Shown one piece after another: positions 10,348 through 22,610 of a stretch of DNA of 64,000 nt. This DNA comes from Mangifera indica (taxonomy: Eukaryota > Streptophyta > Magnoliopsida > Sapindales > Anacardiaceae). The translations under genes were made by a program, and so were the position numbers. The stretch covers positions 6,014,001-6,078,000 of the forward strand of contig NC_058146.1 in NCBI RefSeq assembly GCF_011075055.1, in the 5' to 3' direction. The notes beneath the pieces were generated by a model. It saw only the letters and a list, made by a program, of their open reading frames with translations, was not told the origin of the DNA and searched no databases. Each line of letters opens with the position of its first letter. Positions within the stretch are counted from its first letter, which is position 1.

Positions 10348-12242
10348 ACTGTTAGGATGATCAATTTATAGACCATTTTTATCAAGCATCGCTGAAAGTA
10401 CACCAATCATGAGGAATGTATAGTACTATCAAAGCGTGGCGATGTTATGTGTACAGTTCTTTTGCCTTTGCTGTTGACATCAGTAATAACAACGGCGTTA
10501 GGCTTTCTGTTCTAAGCTTGGCTCCCTTCGGAAGGTTGGGGTTCCTTGTTTTCAACTTCCAAGTAGAACGTGCATGGAAATTGAGAAGTTTGCTTTTATT
10601 CAATGCAAAGAGAGAATTTTCTCCTCTTACTGGCTTACACTCCTTTTCTGATTTTGTCATGCTCTTTAGTTGGGTGAGATTCCAATCTTGTTTGCTTATA
10701 AATCTAAGTTTTAAAGAGTGATGTAAATGGCCTCCACTAAATATTCTTTTAAGCCCTACTAATTAATTTTTCACATAATCTTCAATGATTAGCAAAAATA
10801 ATTATGCATCCACATTTCCCCCCAAAAGAAGTTGTATGTTAGAATCTAAAACTTTTCTCTCGTAATATATATCAACTCAAACTCAATATTTTTCTCTTTG
10901 TTACAATCCTGATATCACTAAAATTTTTATTTATTTCAACTCCTCAAAACAATTTTTATCATTGTAAACATCACAAAAGCAACAAAATTTAAAACCTAAC
11001 ATTCTTTACTTTTCCAACTTCGAGTTTCATTTGCATAAGTTATCAAAATAAAGTCATTATCCACCACAACAATGGTATCATCATTGCCTTTTTGAAAGCT
11101 ATCATTTTTTCTCTCACTCGTTTGGAATGTGCTTAAATCCGTCTTTTCTTACCACAAAAATAATACTATTTATTTTTGTAATCTTTGACTTTTTACTTAG
11201 ATTTCTCTCTAAATTTATTATCACTCCCTTGAATTCTCTCTCAATTATAACCCTCAGCAGTTAGATCACTATCTCTAAGTGATGAGTTCTTTGTTTTTAT
11301 AAACTATTCATTCTCACACAATAAGTTAGTCATATCATCTTAATTTACAAGAGACTTACTACCAACAAAGCTCAACCCAAAGTTTTATGGGATCTAGGCA
11401 AAAAGAGAACAATAAAGTTTTCTTTATCTTCTAACTCATCAACATATATGGTTAACAATTGAGAAATTAGTCCATTAAATTTGTTTAGGTAATCATAAAG
11501 ACTTATACCTTCTTCCATCTTTATACTCAATAAATTCCCTTGAGCTTACCTCACAAACTCTTTGGATAATTTGATGCATAAATTCCCTCAAGCTTACCCC
11601 ACAAACTCTCTGGTATAATCTTAGTCAACATATTATATTTTATTTTGGGGGCTAAGACCAATCTAATAATATTATCTACTCTCTTTTAAATCATACTTCA
11701 GTTACTATCAATCATTCTTGAAACTTAACATCTCCTAATATCTTATTTATTCCGTTGTTGTAACGAATGTTAAAATCAAATTTTACTATAACATAAAATA
11801 TTCACTTTTTCCTTTACATAGAGGAATCTCAAATTTAAAATATTAGACATATCTCCTAACATTTTGGAATATGTCTCATGCAAACTAAACCTCGAAACTT
11901 CTCATTTGAATCAACTCTTCCTCAAATTAGGTTTGTCTTTTCCTATGTTACAAACCTCAATCTAACACCACTTATTGGGATGCAAAACTCAATTGAAAAA
12001 GAAAACACATAAATATTTGGTTCCGATCCAACAATATGTTCATAAAATAAGTGGTTTCTTTACAATAACATTAATTTGACTCAATTGGTTTGAGTATTTT
12101 CTATGAAAGAGTTAAGAAATGGTTTTTTTTTTTTTTTTCAATCCATAAGTAAGGTAATTTTAGAATAACATAGATTTATTTTTAATGGGGCTAATTAGAG
12201 AATTAATGGAATAACTTATAATAAGTAATTCTAAACATTAAA

Positions 12243-12391
12243 CTATGCATATACCCTTTTGGTACATAATTTAAATATACAGATTATGTGTTATTATGTA
12301 ATTAAATGATAATTAAATATAAATAATACATAATTACATGATGATATATTATTTATGTATTCAAATTGTGTATTAAAAGTGTGTACACAAA
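12243..12391. mobile_element. Short palindromic MITE-like element
   Basis: Inverted repeat of about 150 bp. The left end CTATGCATATACCCTTTTGG faces a right end that reads back as the same type of sequence (TATTAAAAGTGTGTACAC). The centre carries the family phrase TAATTAAATGATAATTAAAT. It belongs to the same family as the elements at 6544 and 54658. Confidence 0.5.
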
Positions 12392-12555
12392 ACATTTATC
12401 AAATATAATAATAATTTATACTAATAATCGTCAAGATAATTTATCTTTAAGATAATCTTTTAATTTTGATAATAAAATATTTTCAAAACTAAACCTCACA
12501 TAAGATCATCTTATTTTCTAACCATTATAAGTGACTCTAATGTTACACCTGCGTT

Positions 12556-13690
12556 TCTCTCATGAAAATAGAAAGTGAAGCATTGGTTTTATTCAGGCAC
12601 TTCGCTAGGACGATCCAAACCCTATTTGACAAGCAAGTTAAGAAGGTAAGATTGAACAACACAGCTAAAAAATTCCTCTCAAAAGGCTTTCAAGAATTTC
12701 TTTCAAAACAAGGAATACTTCATCAAATGGCTAGTACATATGCACTGCAACAAAACAGTGCAGTGGAGAGAAAACACAAATACCCGCTTGAAGAAGGTAT
12801 TGAGGTGAATGCATTCCAACAGCGGCATATCTTATAATCTTGCTTCCAACACCCACACTGCAAGGAAGGTCTCCATATGAGGTAATAGTCAATGAACCCC
12901 TTTGTGTTTTCCGATGTGTATACTATACCTATGTTAAGCCCAAGCCATTCGATAAATATGTTGCACAGGGGATACAAGGTACTAAATATGGAGAACAAGA
13001 AGATTTATGAGACCAGGGATGTATTTTTCTATGAAAACATGTTTCCATTTCATAAGAGGTAGCTAGGCAACAAAAGAACTAAGCATAGAAACAAATATGC
13101 TAGTACACATTGGTTGGAGGATTTATGAATGAATGAGACACTGATGAAAACAATGAAATTCCAATGGGAATCGAGGAAGAACCTGACCAAAAATAGAGCT
13201 TGGGCAAAGTGATGCAAACAATCATGTGGACAAAGTTGCAGCAAGCTCGATTCCTCAACAACATGGACAGGCTACAAGTGGAACCAGTTGAGAAGCCATG
13301 TGTGTATCACAGACTCGTTTAACGATTGCAATATCTCACATTAACTAGGCCTGACATCACGTTTGGAGTGCATCACTTGAGTTAGTTCAGGGCTGATCCA
13401 CTATAAACCCATATCGCAATGGCTACCCGTTCAGTAAGCTACCTCAAGAGCTCTCTTGAACAAGGAATCTTCATTCAAAGAAACAATTCCCTTCAACTAC
13501 GAGCTTACTGTGATTCAAAATGGGCTACATGCCCCAGTTCTAGACATTTAGTCATTGGTTTCAGCACATTTCTAGGAAAGAGACTGTAAACTTTGAGATC
13601 AAAGAAACAACAAACAATCGCCCTTTCATCTGGAGAGGCTGACTCACAATAGAAACATCCTAACAAAATACAGGCCAAGAGTGTTGCATC
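12556..13690 (+). pseudogene. Ty1/copia polyprotein relic (integrase and RT/RNase H pieces)
   Basis: An open segment at 12562-12837 gives a copia integrase core: LFDKQVKKVRLNN, GFQEFLSKQGILHQM and QQNSAVERKHK, matching the SDNG.EF, GI.HQ and PQQNG.VERKHR motifs. Downstream, frames with stops continue with SPYEVIVNEP and YVKPKPFDKY. From about 13310 a second block gives YRRLV.RL.YLTLTRPDITFGVHHLSQF, then SYLKSSLEQGIFIQ and AYCDSKWATCPSSRHLVIGF, the RT C-terminus and RNase H region. Only a few hundred bases separate integrase from RNase H, so most of the RT is deleted. Stops and frameshifts are plentiful and I saw no LTRs nearby. Confidence 0.85.
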
Positions 13691-14429
13691 AGCTGTTAGA
13701 CTTTGGAATATCTTTGTTGCGTGATTTGAGTGGCTACTATTGGCTTACTTTTAGGATTCAATTTAGGAGTTTACTAAATTAAATAAATATTAAAATAAAA
13801 TCAAAACAAAAATAACTACGAAATTAAAAGATTATGTGAGCTTAAGGGTCGATAGAATTGAGACTTGAGAGACAATTGAAGAGAGTGAGGTGTGATAGAA
13901 GAACTGAAGAAAATAAAAGAAAGCAGTTGCAAAACAATTACTTTACCATGAGATGGAGAGGGAGAGGAGGAGAGTAAGTGCAGCAAAACAATTACTTTCT
14001 TTTTTTTCAATTTTAATTTGCGGGTCGTAATTAATTAGTTTGTGGGCCTTCCGTGAGGCCCATCCAAAAAATGTGGGTCAATTTGAGCCCACGACTACCA
14101 TGTCTAACTACGGTCCAAACTACAATTTTGAAATTGTAGGGTAGATAACTATGTATACGTTTGTAAATGCAATGGTTAACAATAGTGAAGCAACGATTCT
14201 AATAGCACAAACTTGCATTCGGGGGTATAAATGGCTATTTCTAAAAGACGTGGGGGCAACAATACTTTTAGTTACTCTTTGTAGGTTAGAATTAGATTCT
14301 CGCCAAACTCTGCCCTCTAAGTTGATTTTCAGGTTAAGATATAGTTTCTTAATGCCCATGTCCGACAGATACTTTTTTGAAAATCATTTGGATTAATTGA
14401 AGTATATGCCATTTTTGGTATTTTTGATA

Positions 14430-15236
14430 GCCCAAAAGGACTTATTCCCATCCAATCATTACCCTTTTCTTAAGTTTTCCCTTGTTAACTTAAAAAAACT
14501 CAAATATTTATTCATTTATTAATTTTTAAGGTTATTATCAAAAGTAAAATTATCATTTAAAAATATTTAAAAAATCTAAAAATTTATTACATTTCCTTTT
14601 TTAATTTACAACTCTAATAATTCTCCACCGCCACCTATTCAAGGTTAAAAATGTAACAAATTCCTCTTAAGGTTTTTATCTCTCATGAAGTCGACCCTTT
14701 GTCATTTAGAAGACGAATGATTCATCTGGACGACTTCCCCCACCATGAAGGTCGAATACAACCAGCCATGAAGACGAAGCAGACGTGACAAAGATGGCCA
14801 TCTTCGTCGAGAGAGAGTGCGTCCGATCTGGGAGAAAATGAAAATGATCATCTTCACATCTGATATAAGAGAAAAGAGGGTGCGTCCAATAATTGAGTGT
14901 GGGAGAATGGTCGTTGGTGCCTGAAGATTGACGAGAGAAGAAGATGTTGGGTCGATTGGCTATCGACATGAACAGAGATGCTTGTCGAAGAAGAGAAAAA
15001 AACTTTAAAAGAAAATTATCACTTTTCAAACTTTAGATGTGATGAAATTATTAAATTTTTAAACTTAGAGGGAAAATGTGACAATTTTTTAAGTTTTAAA
15101 AATATTTTTATTAAATAACGATTTTATCTTTAACAATAATTATAAAATTAACAAATAGATAAATGTTTAAATTTTTTAAAATTAATAAATAAATTTTTTT
15201 AAAAAAATAATCTTTTAGTGGAAATAAGTCCTTTAT
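14430..15236. mobile_element. Long-TIR fold-back (Mutator-like) element, degraded
   Basis: The left end GCCCAAAAGGACTTATTCCC faces a right end GTGGAAATAAGTCCTTTATC, its near complement. The arms run several hundred bases into a GC-richer core (about 14640-15000) that itself folds back. Flanks ATTTTTGAT and ATTTTTTAT differ at one of nine positions, consistent with an old 9-bp target duplication. Confidence 0.6.
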
Positions 15237-15473
15237 CATTTTTTATACTCTATAATTCTTTATTATTATTATTATTATTTTGATAAGTTATTCTATCATT
15301 CTTCCCCCACATCATAATCTGTACAATTATCTCAATAATTTAACCTTTCTTATTATACCAAATTTACAAAGTTTTTAACTGCATATATTTTTTTGTCACT
15401 ATATCTTCACTCCCTGTCGAAGGGATTAATTAAAAAAAAGTTGAAAAAATAATGTACAATGCAAGATTTCATT

Positions 15474-16499
15474 TTATCTCAAAAAAATAAAAATCCCAAT
15501 AAAAGTAAATATTAATATTCCACAAGCTACGCAAAACATATCTAATTTTCCTTCCGTCTTCAATCTCTTCTCCTTTCTTTCTCTTCTCATTTCCATATAC
15601 TCCTCGTACCTTTTCTTTCCCTTCATTTCCCTCCCCTTCACGTTTCCCCTTTTACCCTCGAATCCCCTACCAAAAATTACCAAACTATCCTTTCCAGTCA
15701 GATGCACTCCTTCCATATCCTCGACATGCAAACTCACTTCCCTCAAGTGCATATTCCCTCCCTTGGTCCCGCCGCACGTGACCACAATCTCGCAGTGCAA
15801 TAACTCACTACGCGACCCCTTTTTACCGCCCGATAAAATCGAACCGAACCGGATTTGAATTTCTCCACTTAGCCAGTGACGCTGTACGCTCACCGCCTTG
15901 TAACTCGATAGATTCATCGCCTGAAATCTAATTGGGTCGATCAAGATCCAGCTTAACATAAAATCTTCTTCCAAATCTCGACAAGTGTCCTCCGTATTCG
16001 GATATGGTATCGGTGTCGGAACTGCGTTTTTCGGGTCAACTATGTCAACTCTAAACGGAGAGCACATGAACCACCCGCTCTCCGTCTCAGTTTCGACAAC
16101 TTTACTACAAACGAGCTGGTTGCAGTAGTAAATATCAACCGCTGAGATTAACTCTGATGGATGGTAACGATCAAGGTTGGTGGCGGCGGTGATGTCGGGT
16201 TCGGGATTAGTGAAGGAGTTAGAGAAGAAGGAGTAGGGGCCGCGAGGGGCGAAAGTGGAGATAAGTTGTTGAATACGTGGCGTGTCGGTGGACGGCCACG
16301 TGTTGCGGCAAATGTTTGTCCAGAGAGTTTGTTTAGCAGTCAGGGAGGAGAGTTGGGAGGAGACGCAGGCAGCTGAGGCCAGAGTAGGGCCGTCTAAACG
16401 TGTTAAGATATGAGTTTCCAAGATGTCTGGATGGAGGGAGGATATGGAACAGGTGACGGCGCTGGATGACGGTGGTGCTACTTCAACGGAGGAAGTCAT
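15474..16499 (-). CDS. Single-exon F-box protein, At2g27310-like, with C-terminal membrane segment
   Basis: 341 residues starting at MTSSVEVAPP. The frame is open seven codons further up, but without an ATG. The N-terminal F-box at about 21-65 (SLHPDILETHILTRLDG, then LASAACVSSQL and LWTNICRNTWPS) should bind SKP1 and make the protein the substrate adaptor of an SCF ubiquitin ligase. The middle (EDFMLSWILIDPIRFQAMNLSS, VQRHWLSGEIQIRFGSIL) matches the conserved body of the plant At2g27310/At3g44326 group as I remember it. A highly charged stretch at about 285-315 precedes a hydrophobic C terminus (about 319-341), which may be a tail anchor. The substrate is unknown. The coding GC content is higher than the surroundings, and the gene lies between repeat-rich blocks. 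Confidence 0.85.
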   Translation of the reverse strand: MTSSVEVAPPSSSAVTCSISSLHPDILETHILTRLDGPTLASAACVSSQLSSLTAKQTLWTNICRNTWPSTDTPRIQQLISTFAPRGPYSFFSNSFTNPEPDITAATNLDRYHPSELISAVDIYYCNQLVCSKVVETETESGWFMCSPFRVDIVDPKNAVPTPIPYPNTEDTCRDLEEDFMLSWILIDPIRFQAMNLSSYKAVSVQRHWLSGEIQIRFGSILSGGKKGSRSELLHCEIVVTCGGTKGGNMHLREVSLHVEDMEGVHLTGKDSLVIFGRGFEGKRGNVKGREMKGKKRYEEYMEMRRERKEKRLKTEGKLDMFCVACGILIFTFIGIFIFLR

Positions 16500-16789
16500 A
16501 TTAGGACGACGGCGTTTCAAGCTTTTGATGAGTTTTGACTTCGATTCAAAATGGTTTGGAGGTCGGAGTTTATATAGGAGATGGAGGGGGAGGAGCTGTT
16601 TTGTAAATGACTTTTGAGTTTGAATTTAATTACAAGCTTGCCATACCTTTCGATGTCGTTTTGAATAGCACTTGATATTAATATAGATGGCAGTAATGTC
16701 AAATTGACTTAAGCATATTATTATTAGAGATGGCAATTGGGTAATTTAAATTGAATGTCCAAATAATTACCATTTATAGATAGTATTAG

Positions 16790-16940
16790 AAATATTGTAT
16801 AAAACTATATGTTTATATTTTTTAAATATAATTTAAATATACAGATAATATTTACCATATAATTAAATAATTAATACGATGACTCATTATCAATATATTT
16901 AAATTATAAATAAAAAATATTGATAAATACTTTTAAATAT
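16790..16940. mobile_element. Short palindromic MITE-like element
   Basis: AT-rich inverted repeat with the family layout: a left arm with AAACTATATGTTTATATT and AATATACAGATAATATTTACC, a centre TAATTAAATAATTAA, and a right arm with ATTATCAATATATTTAAATT. It is a degraded member of the family seen at 6544 and 54658. Confidence 0.4.
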
Positions 16941-17980
16941 AGACTAATTTCATATATTAAGCCTATTTTTAGCACCATAATTCCCAATTTCCATCCCTAG
17001 TCTCTAAAGAAAGTGTCTTGTTAAACATTTGCAATCATGTAGCAATCGAGTGACACTAACATTGCATATATACCCAACTCATCTCCATCTTTCTCCTCTT
17101 TTTTTCTATTTTTATTTTCTAACTGCTTGAACCAAACCTACTACTCTCGTAAATCATCTTTATTTAAGTAATATTACATTTATAAATAAAATTTTCTAAT
17201 TTATTTATATAAAATGATGTAATAACAAGCAGTTTATGGGGAATTTAATATTTAGCCTAATTGGATTTTGGCCTCAAAAACAACATCTTGCAAAGAGAAT
17301 TAAAGTCGCACGTACAAGGAAAATTAGAACTTAACTAAGCCAATTTTTTGTACTGAAGAGGTTCGTAAAATTTGTGAAACATTAGAACTATGTTATTATA
17401 TTTCAAGACTTATTCGCTCAATCAAATTGGGGAATCCAGTGAAATTGGTACTCATAAATTTTATGTTGCAACCTGAATATTTAAAAGTTGGAAGAAAGTG
17501 GATTGATTGTTATTACACAAAAGATGTGTGTTGGTTCATGCAAAACGAGCCCAAGCGTCCTGCCATTTTGCTTAAATTTCTAACTTCACATCAACCTTAA
17601 TGAAGGTTTTTCAATAATCCATGGCAATTTAGTAATTTCAGGAGAAAACCGGGTTGGATTTTGGTCGTTTTGAAAGTTGATAAATGGTCCAAGGGAGAAT
17701 ATATTATTTGTTGTCTGATTAAATTAATACAATATTATAATCAATAATTATCATCATCTAAATATAATAATCTCAATAAATTAATAATTAATTCATGGAT
17801 TTTGATTGATTTAATACTATATATTTTCATTCTTTCTATATAATATATATATATATATATATGAACCGGTGAAAGGTTACATCATTGCTTCAATATTAAT
17901 AAAACAGCTTGGCTGAAAATGGACGTAATTAAGTTCAAATTTGGTATCACAATGAGATGGATATTATAAATTTTATTTTC

Positions 17981-18696
17981 GCCACAAGACTTGTTCCCAC
18001 ATTACGTTTGGTTTATTCACAAATTTTTATTTGTAAAATTTAAAAAACTTAAATATTTATTATTTTTAATTAAGATTTAGAATAAAAATGTTATTTAATG
18101 ATTTTAAAAATTTTATATTTTGTTCATCTGCAGTTGCCCCTGTAGCTTTTGAAAAAATCAATTTCACCCCTCTTCGGCGCCCTCTCCTTCTATCTTCGTC
18201 ATTTTCCTTTATATTGATCTTCTCCTTTGTCTAAGATCCAACCAATGTCAGCCTTACCTTCTCTTCAATACTTGAGTTATCCTCTAATGATGTTACAATT
18301 GTCTTATCTCCTTTTTTCTTTAGAAATCAAATAAGAATCGTTTGTAAAGAGGAATTTGAAATGACCTGAAGAGATGTTGATGATGTCAATCTTTGGTCAA
18401 ATAAAGACGAGTTATCTTTATTTTTCTGTTCAACAAAAATGGCCATTGGAAATCAACATCTAACTTGTTGGTTAAAACAAAAACGATCATTAAAGAAGAA
18501 AAAAAACCTTGTAGAAAAATGAAAACTTTCTAAATTTTATGTGAAAAAAATTAATTTTTAAATTTTTTTTATTAAATAATAATTTTATCATTAATCTTAA
18601 TAAATAATTTTAATAAAAAAAATATTTGAGCGTTTTAAATTTCACGGTGAGAATTTAGAGATAAGACTAAACTTACGGGAGAAAAAGTTTTTTGGC
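17981..18696. mobile_element. Long-TIR fold-back (Mutator-like) element
   Basis: The left terminus GCCACAAGACTTGTTCCCAC faces the right terminus GGGAGAAAAAGTTTTTTGGC. The arms share the family phrases TTTTAATTAAGATT and AAATAATAATTTTATC read in opposite directions. The flanks TTTTATTTT and GTTTATTTT differ at one base, a likely 9-bp target duplication that has drifted. Confidence 0.6.
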
Positions 18697-19069
18697 AGTT
18701 TATTTTTAGCAAACAAATTAGTCGTCTAGTGAGCAGTTGAGTGCCGGTGGATACAAATTGTCAAGCTTCTATATTGAGTTTTTCTGGCATTTATATTCCG
18801 TGGAAAATTTATTATTAATTAATATTAAACTTGGCAGCTCGTGCACGTACCGAAACATGGCGTATTCGTCACGATTCAAAATCATATATAAATATAACCC
18901 CTTTGATAATTTTGATTTTTCTATTAATGGGTTCGACATGTTTCGAATTTAAGTTCACATTCTTTTATATTAATTTCTAAAAAATCCATCATAACCAAAA
19001 AAAAATCACATCTTTCGATTTTTTTTTCAAAACCCTCTCAAATAAAAGATTATTATTGCATGAGTAAAT

Positions 19070-19245
19070 AGTATATAATAAAATTACGTGTATATATTTT
19101 TAGGATGTAAAATATATATGTAAATAATATATCATTATATGATTTGATAATTTTAAATTAAAGATAAATTAATATTAATCATATAATGATATATCATCTA
19201 TATAGTTATTTTATATGTTCAAAATGTGTACTTATATCATTGTTC
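19070..19245. mobile_element. Short palindromic MITE-like element
   Basis: The inverted arms include AATAATATATCATTATATGATTTG on the left and CATATAATGATATATCATC on the right, around a central TTAAATTAAAGATAAATTAA. Same family as the elements at 24300, 54658 and 63560. Confidence 0.5.
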
Positions 19246-19319
19246 AATAGTATGTTGTTCAAGCTACAATAAAATCAGTATTTATTAACTAGAATTTAGG
19301 TCCCTTTGAGGTTCAGATA

Positions 19320-19764
19320 TGTGTGACATCGTTCGGATTGATCAAATTTTGAGTAATTTTTGTACCAAAAAACCATAAAGAAGGGAGTAGAGGTGTCGGT
19401 GGTTAAGTTGACGATGCGTTGAAGAATGGTTGTCGGTGGAAAAAATAATTATCGAAAAGAGAGAATGTATTTTTTTTTTATGTAAGTGTAATATTTTTAA
19501 ACTTTAAAGAGGTGATTATTAACTCTAAAATATAAAAATCCTAGATGATAGAGTTGAAAAAGTAATTTTTTTGAAATTAAGTTGAGAAGAAATTGTTAGT
19601 ATTATAAACTAAGGTGAAAAAATAAAATAAATTTTTTTTTTAGATAAAATTATTAAATAACTTTTTTATCTTTGATAATAATAACAAAATTTAATAGATA
19701 AGTAAATATTTGAGTTTTTAAAACTTAACGGATAAAAGTTTCAGTGGGAAAAAGTCTTTTTGGT
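19320..19764. mobile_element. Fold-back element copy, right end only
   Basis: The right terminus AGTGGGAAAAAGTCTTTTTGG and the preceding TTTTTAAAACTTAACGG phrase match the family. The left end is not recognisable. The core at 19390-19460 keeps the GTCGGTGG-type GC-richer sequence of other members. Confidence 0.45.
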
Positions 19765-20213
19765 CTAAAATAAATTATATTTATTTACAAGAATTTAAGA
19801 AGTGGATTTTAGGTTTGCATTTATGGTTTTTCAAGGATGTAACTTATAATTTATTCAAAATTTTTCTTAATTATTATTTGTTAGGTCTATTTAAAAGAAA
19901 GTTAAAGAAGATTTTATGACAAAATTTTAAACAATCATAATCATGCTAATATAATAATAAATTTGACTAAATGGTCCAAAATTATGTATCATAACAAATA
20001 TAAATTAATTCTGAATTTGGGATAATTAGGAAGGAACGGGGGATATCAGAAATAGTCTATTATATTAATTAATTAATAATTAAGCTAAATTACTTTTCAG
20101 ATTTTATCTGGATAGGCGGTCAATTTTCATTTATGTAAGTGACATTGATGTTGAGCTGATTTTCAACTTGAAGGATCTGTGCTTTGATTAAGTCATAGAT
20201 ATTAATTTAAATA

Positions 20214-20942
20214 GGCCGAATGAGTATTTCTCACCCAAAGTATGCAGATTTTTCAAATTTCCTCTCGTTAATTTTGAAAATCTTATTTACTCACTCATAA
20301 ATAGTTAAATTTAATAGTTTTAAAGATAAAATCGTTATTTTATCTGAAATATTAAAAATAAACTTAAATTTGATTTTATTTTTCACTCATAAACCCTAAA
20401 AATTAATAATTTCTCCCAGCCTAAATTTTCAAAAATAAAATTTCCCCCTTAGGGTTTCTAAACTTTCAAATCTAATTTTTTTGACAATAATTGACGATCC
20501 CCAAGCACCTACTCTTCCTCTTCGACGTCTCGTCCTTTTGATCGTGCATATTCTGACACCGTGTGGTGTTGTCATCGATGAAGACGATACTCTTCATCGA
20601 TGACGACACCACATGACATCGGACGATGCACGACCAAAAGGAGGAGGCATCAGAGAGGAAGAATATGTGCTTAGAGATCGTTGGTCGTTATTGGAAAAAT
20701 TGGATCTGAAAATTTGGAAATCCTAAGGGAAAAATACAGTTTTTGAAAATTTGGGTTGGGGAAAAATTATTAGTTTTTAGGGTTTAGAGGAGAAAATGAT
20801 ATGACTAACGGACTCAGTTAATTTTAACTATTTATAGGTAGGTAAATGAGACTTTCAAAATTAACGGAGGAAAAACTTGATAAATTAACATACATTGGGG
20901 GGGGGGGGGGGTGTGGGGGAGGGGGGAATAAATCCTTTGACC
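20214..20942. mobile_element. Long-TIR fold-back Mutator-like element with perfect 9-bp target duplication
   Basis: The 729-bp element starts GGCCGAATGAGTATTTCTCA and ends AATAAATCCTTTGACC. It is flanked on both sides by ATTTAAATA (20205-20213 and 20943-20951). Nearly the whole element is an inverted repeat. The core at about 20521-20655 reads GTCATCGATGAAGACGATA and then its complement. Nine-base target duplications with long terminal repeats are the hallmark of Mutator-like elements. No transposase frame is present, so it is non-autonomous. A G-rich run (15 G, then GTGTGGGGGAGGGGGG) lies inside the right arm. Confidence 0.8.
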
Positions 20943-20954
20943 ATTTAAATAATA

Positions 20955-21842
20955 CACAAAAAAATTATTTCCACGCCTTAGGTTGGGTATAAATTGTAAC
21001 TTTAATCTATTAATTTTTGAAAACTCAAATATTTATAATTTCATTAAAATTTTCGATTAGGATTAAAAGTAAAACTATTTTTTATAAAAAATATTAGATA
21101 AATTAAAATTTTATCTTATTTTCATCCCTTAATTTTAAAAAATAATTTTTTTTAAAACCTAAGTTTTGAAAATTACCATTTTCCTCTATTTTTTTTTCTC
21201 TTCTCTAGCAATCGTCTCTATTTCGACAAATGCTAGAAACCCTACCACCTTCTTCTCCTATTGATGCACAAAGATTGATGACCACTTTCATTGAACGAAG
21301 ACAAATCGTCTATGTCTGATTAAGAGATATCATCTTCATCTCTTCAAGCTGAACCAATACGATTCATCTTCATTCGAGTGAACATTGGCATGGGAGAGTC
21401 ATCTTTGTTCAATATTATGATAGAATGAATGAGATCTAGAGAAGTTAAAGAAGACGAATGAGATTTGTTGAGATTCTATCGATTCTGCCTATCGTTTGTC
21501 GTCAGTTGTAACAAAGAGCTTTAAAGAAATGTCGTTGGACTTAGAGAAGGTAGCCGAAGTGGATATTGTTGCCAAAAAATGGGTTAATTTTTGAGTTAAC
21601 CCTTATAGAGGGAAATGATAACTTTTCAAAATTTAGATTTTGGAGAAAATTGTTATTTTTTAAAATTTAGGTGTGAAAAAGAAATAAGATTTTAATTTGC
21701 CAAATATTTTTTAATAAATAATTATTTTACTCTTAACCCTAACTAAGAATTTTAACAGAAGAGTGGTATTTAAATTTTTAAAAGTTAGTAAATAAGGGTT
21801 GGGGTTTACACCAAATCTTGGGTTGGAATAAGCCTTTTGGTG
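20955..21842. mobile_element. Long-TIR fold-back Mutator-like element with perfect 9-bp target duplication
   Basis: The 888-bp element starts CACAAAAAAATTATTTCCAC and ends GGAATAAGCCTTTTGGTG, with TAAATAATA on both sides (20946-20954 and 21843-21851). It is distinct from its neighbour in terminal sequence but built the same way: long arms and a GC-richer core (21240-21560) with paired GATGA/TCATC phrases. It begins 12 bases after the preceding element ends, and the two target duplications overlap. Confidence 0.8.
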
Positions 21843-22439
21843 TAAATAATATAAAGAACAATATTCTTTTCAAACTACATATTTCCAATGATGTAATCCA
21901 AAGTGTGAACTTAAGGCAACATATAAAGTATGCTTTCGAAAATCTAACCAAACCTACCAGTTTCGTCAAATTTTAATTAACAAAATTGATAAAATATCAC
22001 AACTTTCAAAGAAAAAAATTGAATTCAAACCTTTGTTTGTTAAAAAATTACTAAATTTGTCGTAACATATTTTTAGTTTGAACGTAAAAAGGTTTCGTAG
22101 GGACAAAAAAATGGTTAATAAATCGTCGCTCTTCATGTATCAACATAAATTAAAATTTAATTTGTTGGAAACCCAATTATAAACACTTGATTAAATTTAA
22201 ATTAAATAATATTAAATTGGGTTCATGTCATTTCAAATTGAATTAAATTTGAAGCAAAATTAACTTAAATCGGGGTGTGTGTTGACCATGTTAAAACGAG
22301 CAATTGAGCTGTCATCAATGAAATTACACCTAATCAGTGGTTGCATTGTTGAATCCAAGGCTTTTGTTGCTTAGATTTATGATTCTTTACCAACAATTAA
22401 ATACTGTAGCTAAGCATAGATCCAGATTATATCAAAATA

Positions 22440-22610
22440 ATTTAAAATTAATAAAATTATATATATAATTTTTTATAATTTTATATATAGATAATAATAT
22501 ATTATTATATAATTAAATATTATTTTGTTTTTAATTTTTAATTATCTGATTATATAATAATATATCATTATTTATATATAAAATTATATACCTAACACTT
22601 TTGATTTAAA
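22440..22610. mobile_element. Short palindromic MITE-like element
   Basis: The arms AAATTATATATATAATTTTTTA and TATATATAAAATTATA enclose ATAATATATTATTATATAATT and its complement. Very AT-rich, so partly a composition effect, but the centre matches the family. Confidence 0.4.

Larger units (their letters stand above)
9416..12540. other. Intergenic repeat-derived DNA, no gene found
   Basis: AT-rich. It holds a GGCCCA triplet repeat at about 9554-9571 and a right-end fragment of the fold-back element family ending near 10345 (TGGGTGGAAATAAGTCTTTTGGC). A long low-complexity stretch at 10720-12240 has no credible reading frame. A short palindromic MITE lies at about 12243-12391. Short frames at 10416-10721 have no recognisable domain. 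Confidence 0.5.
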
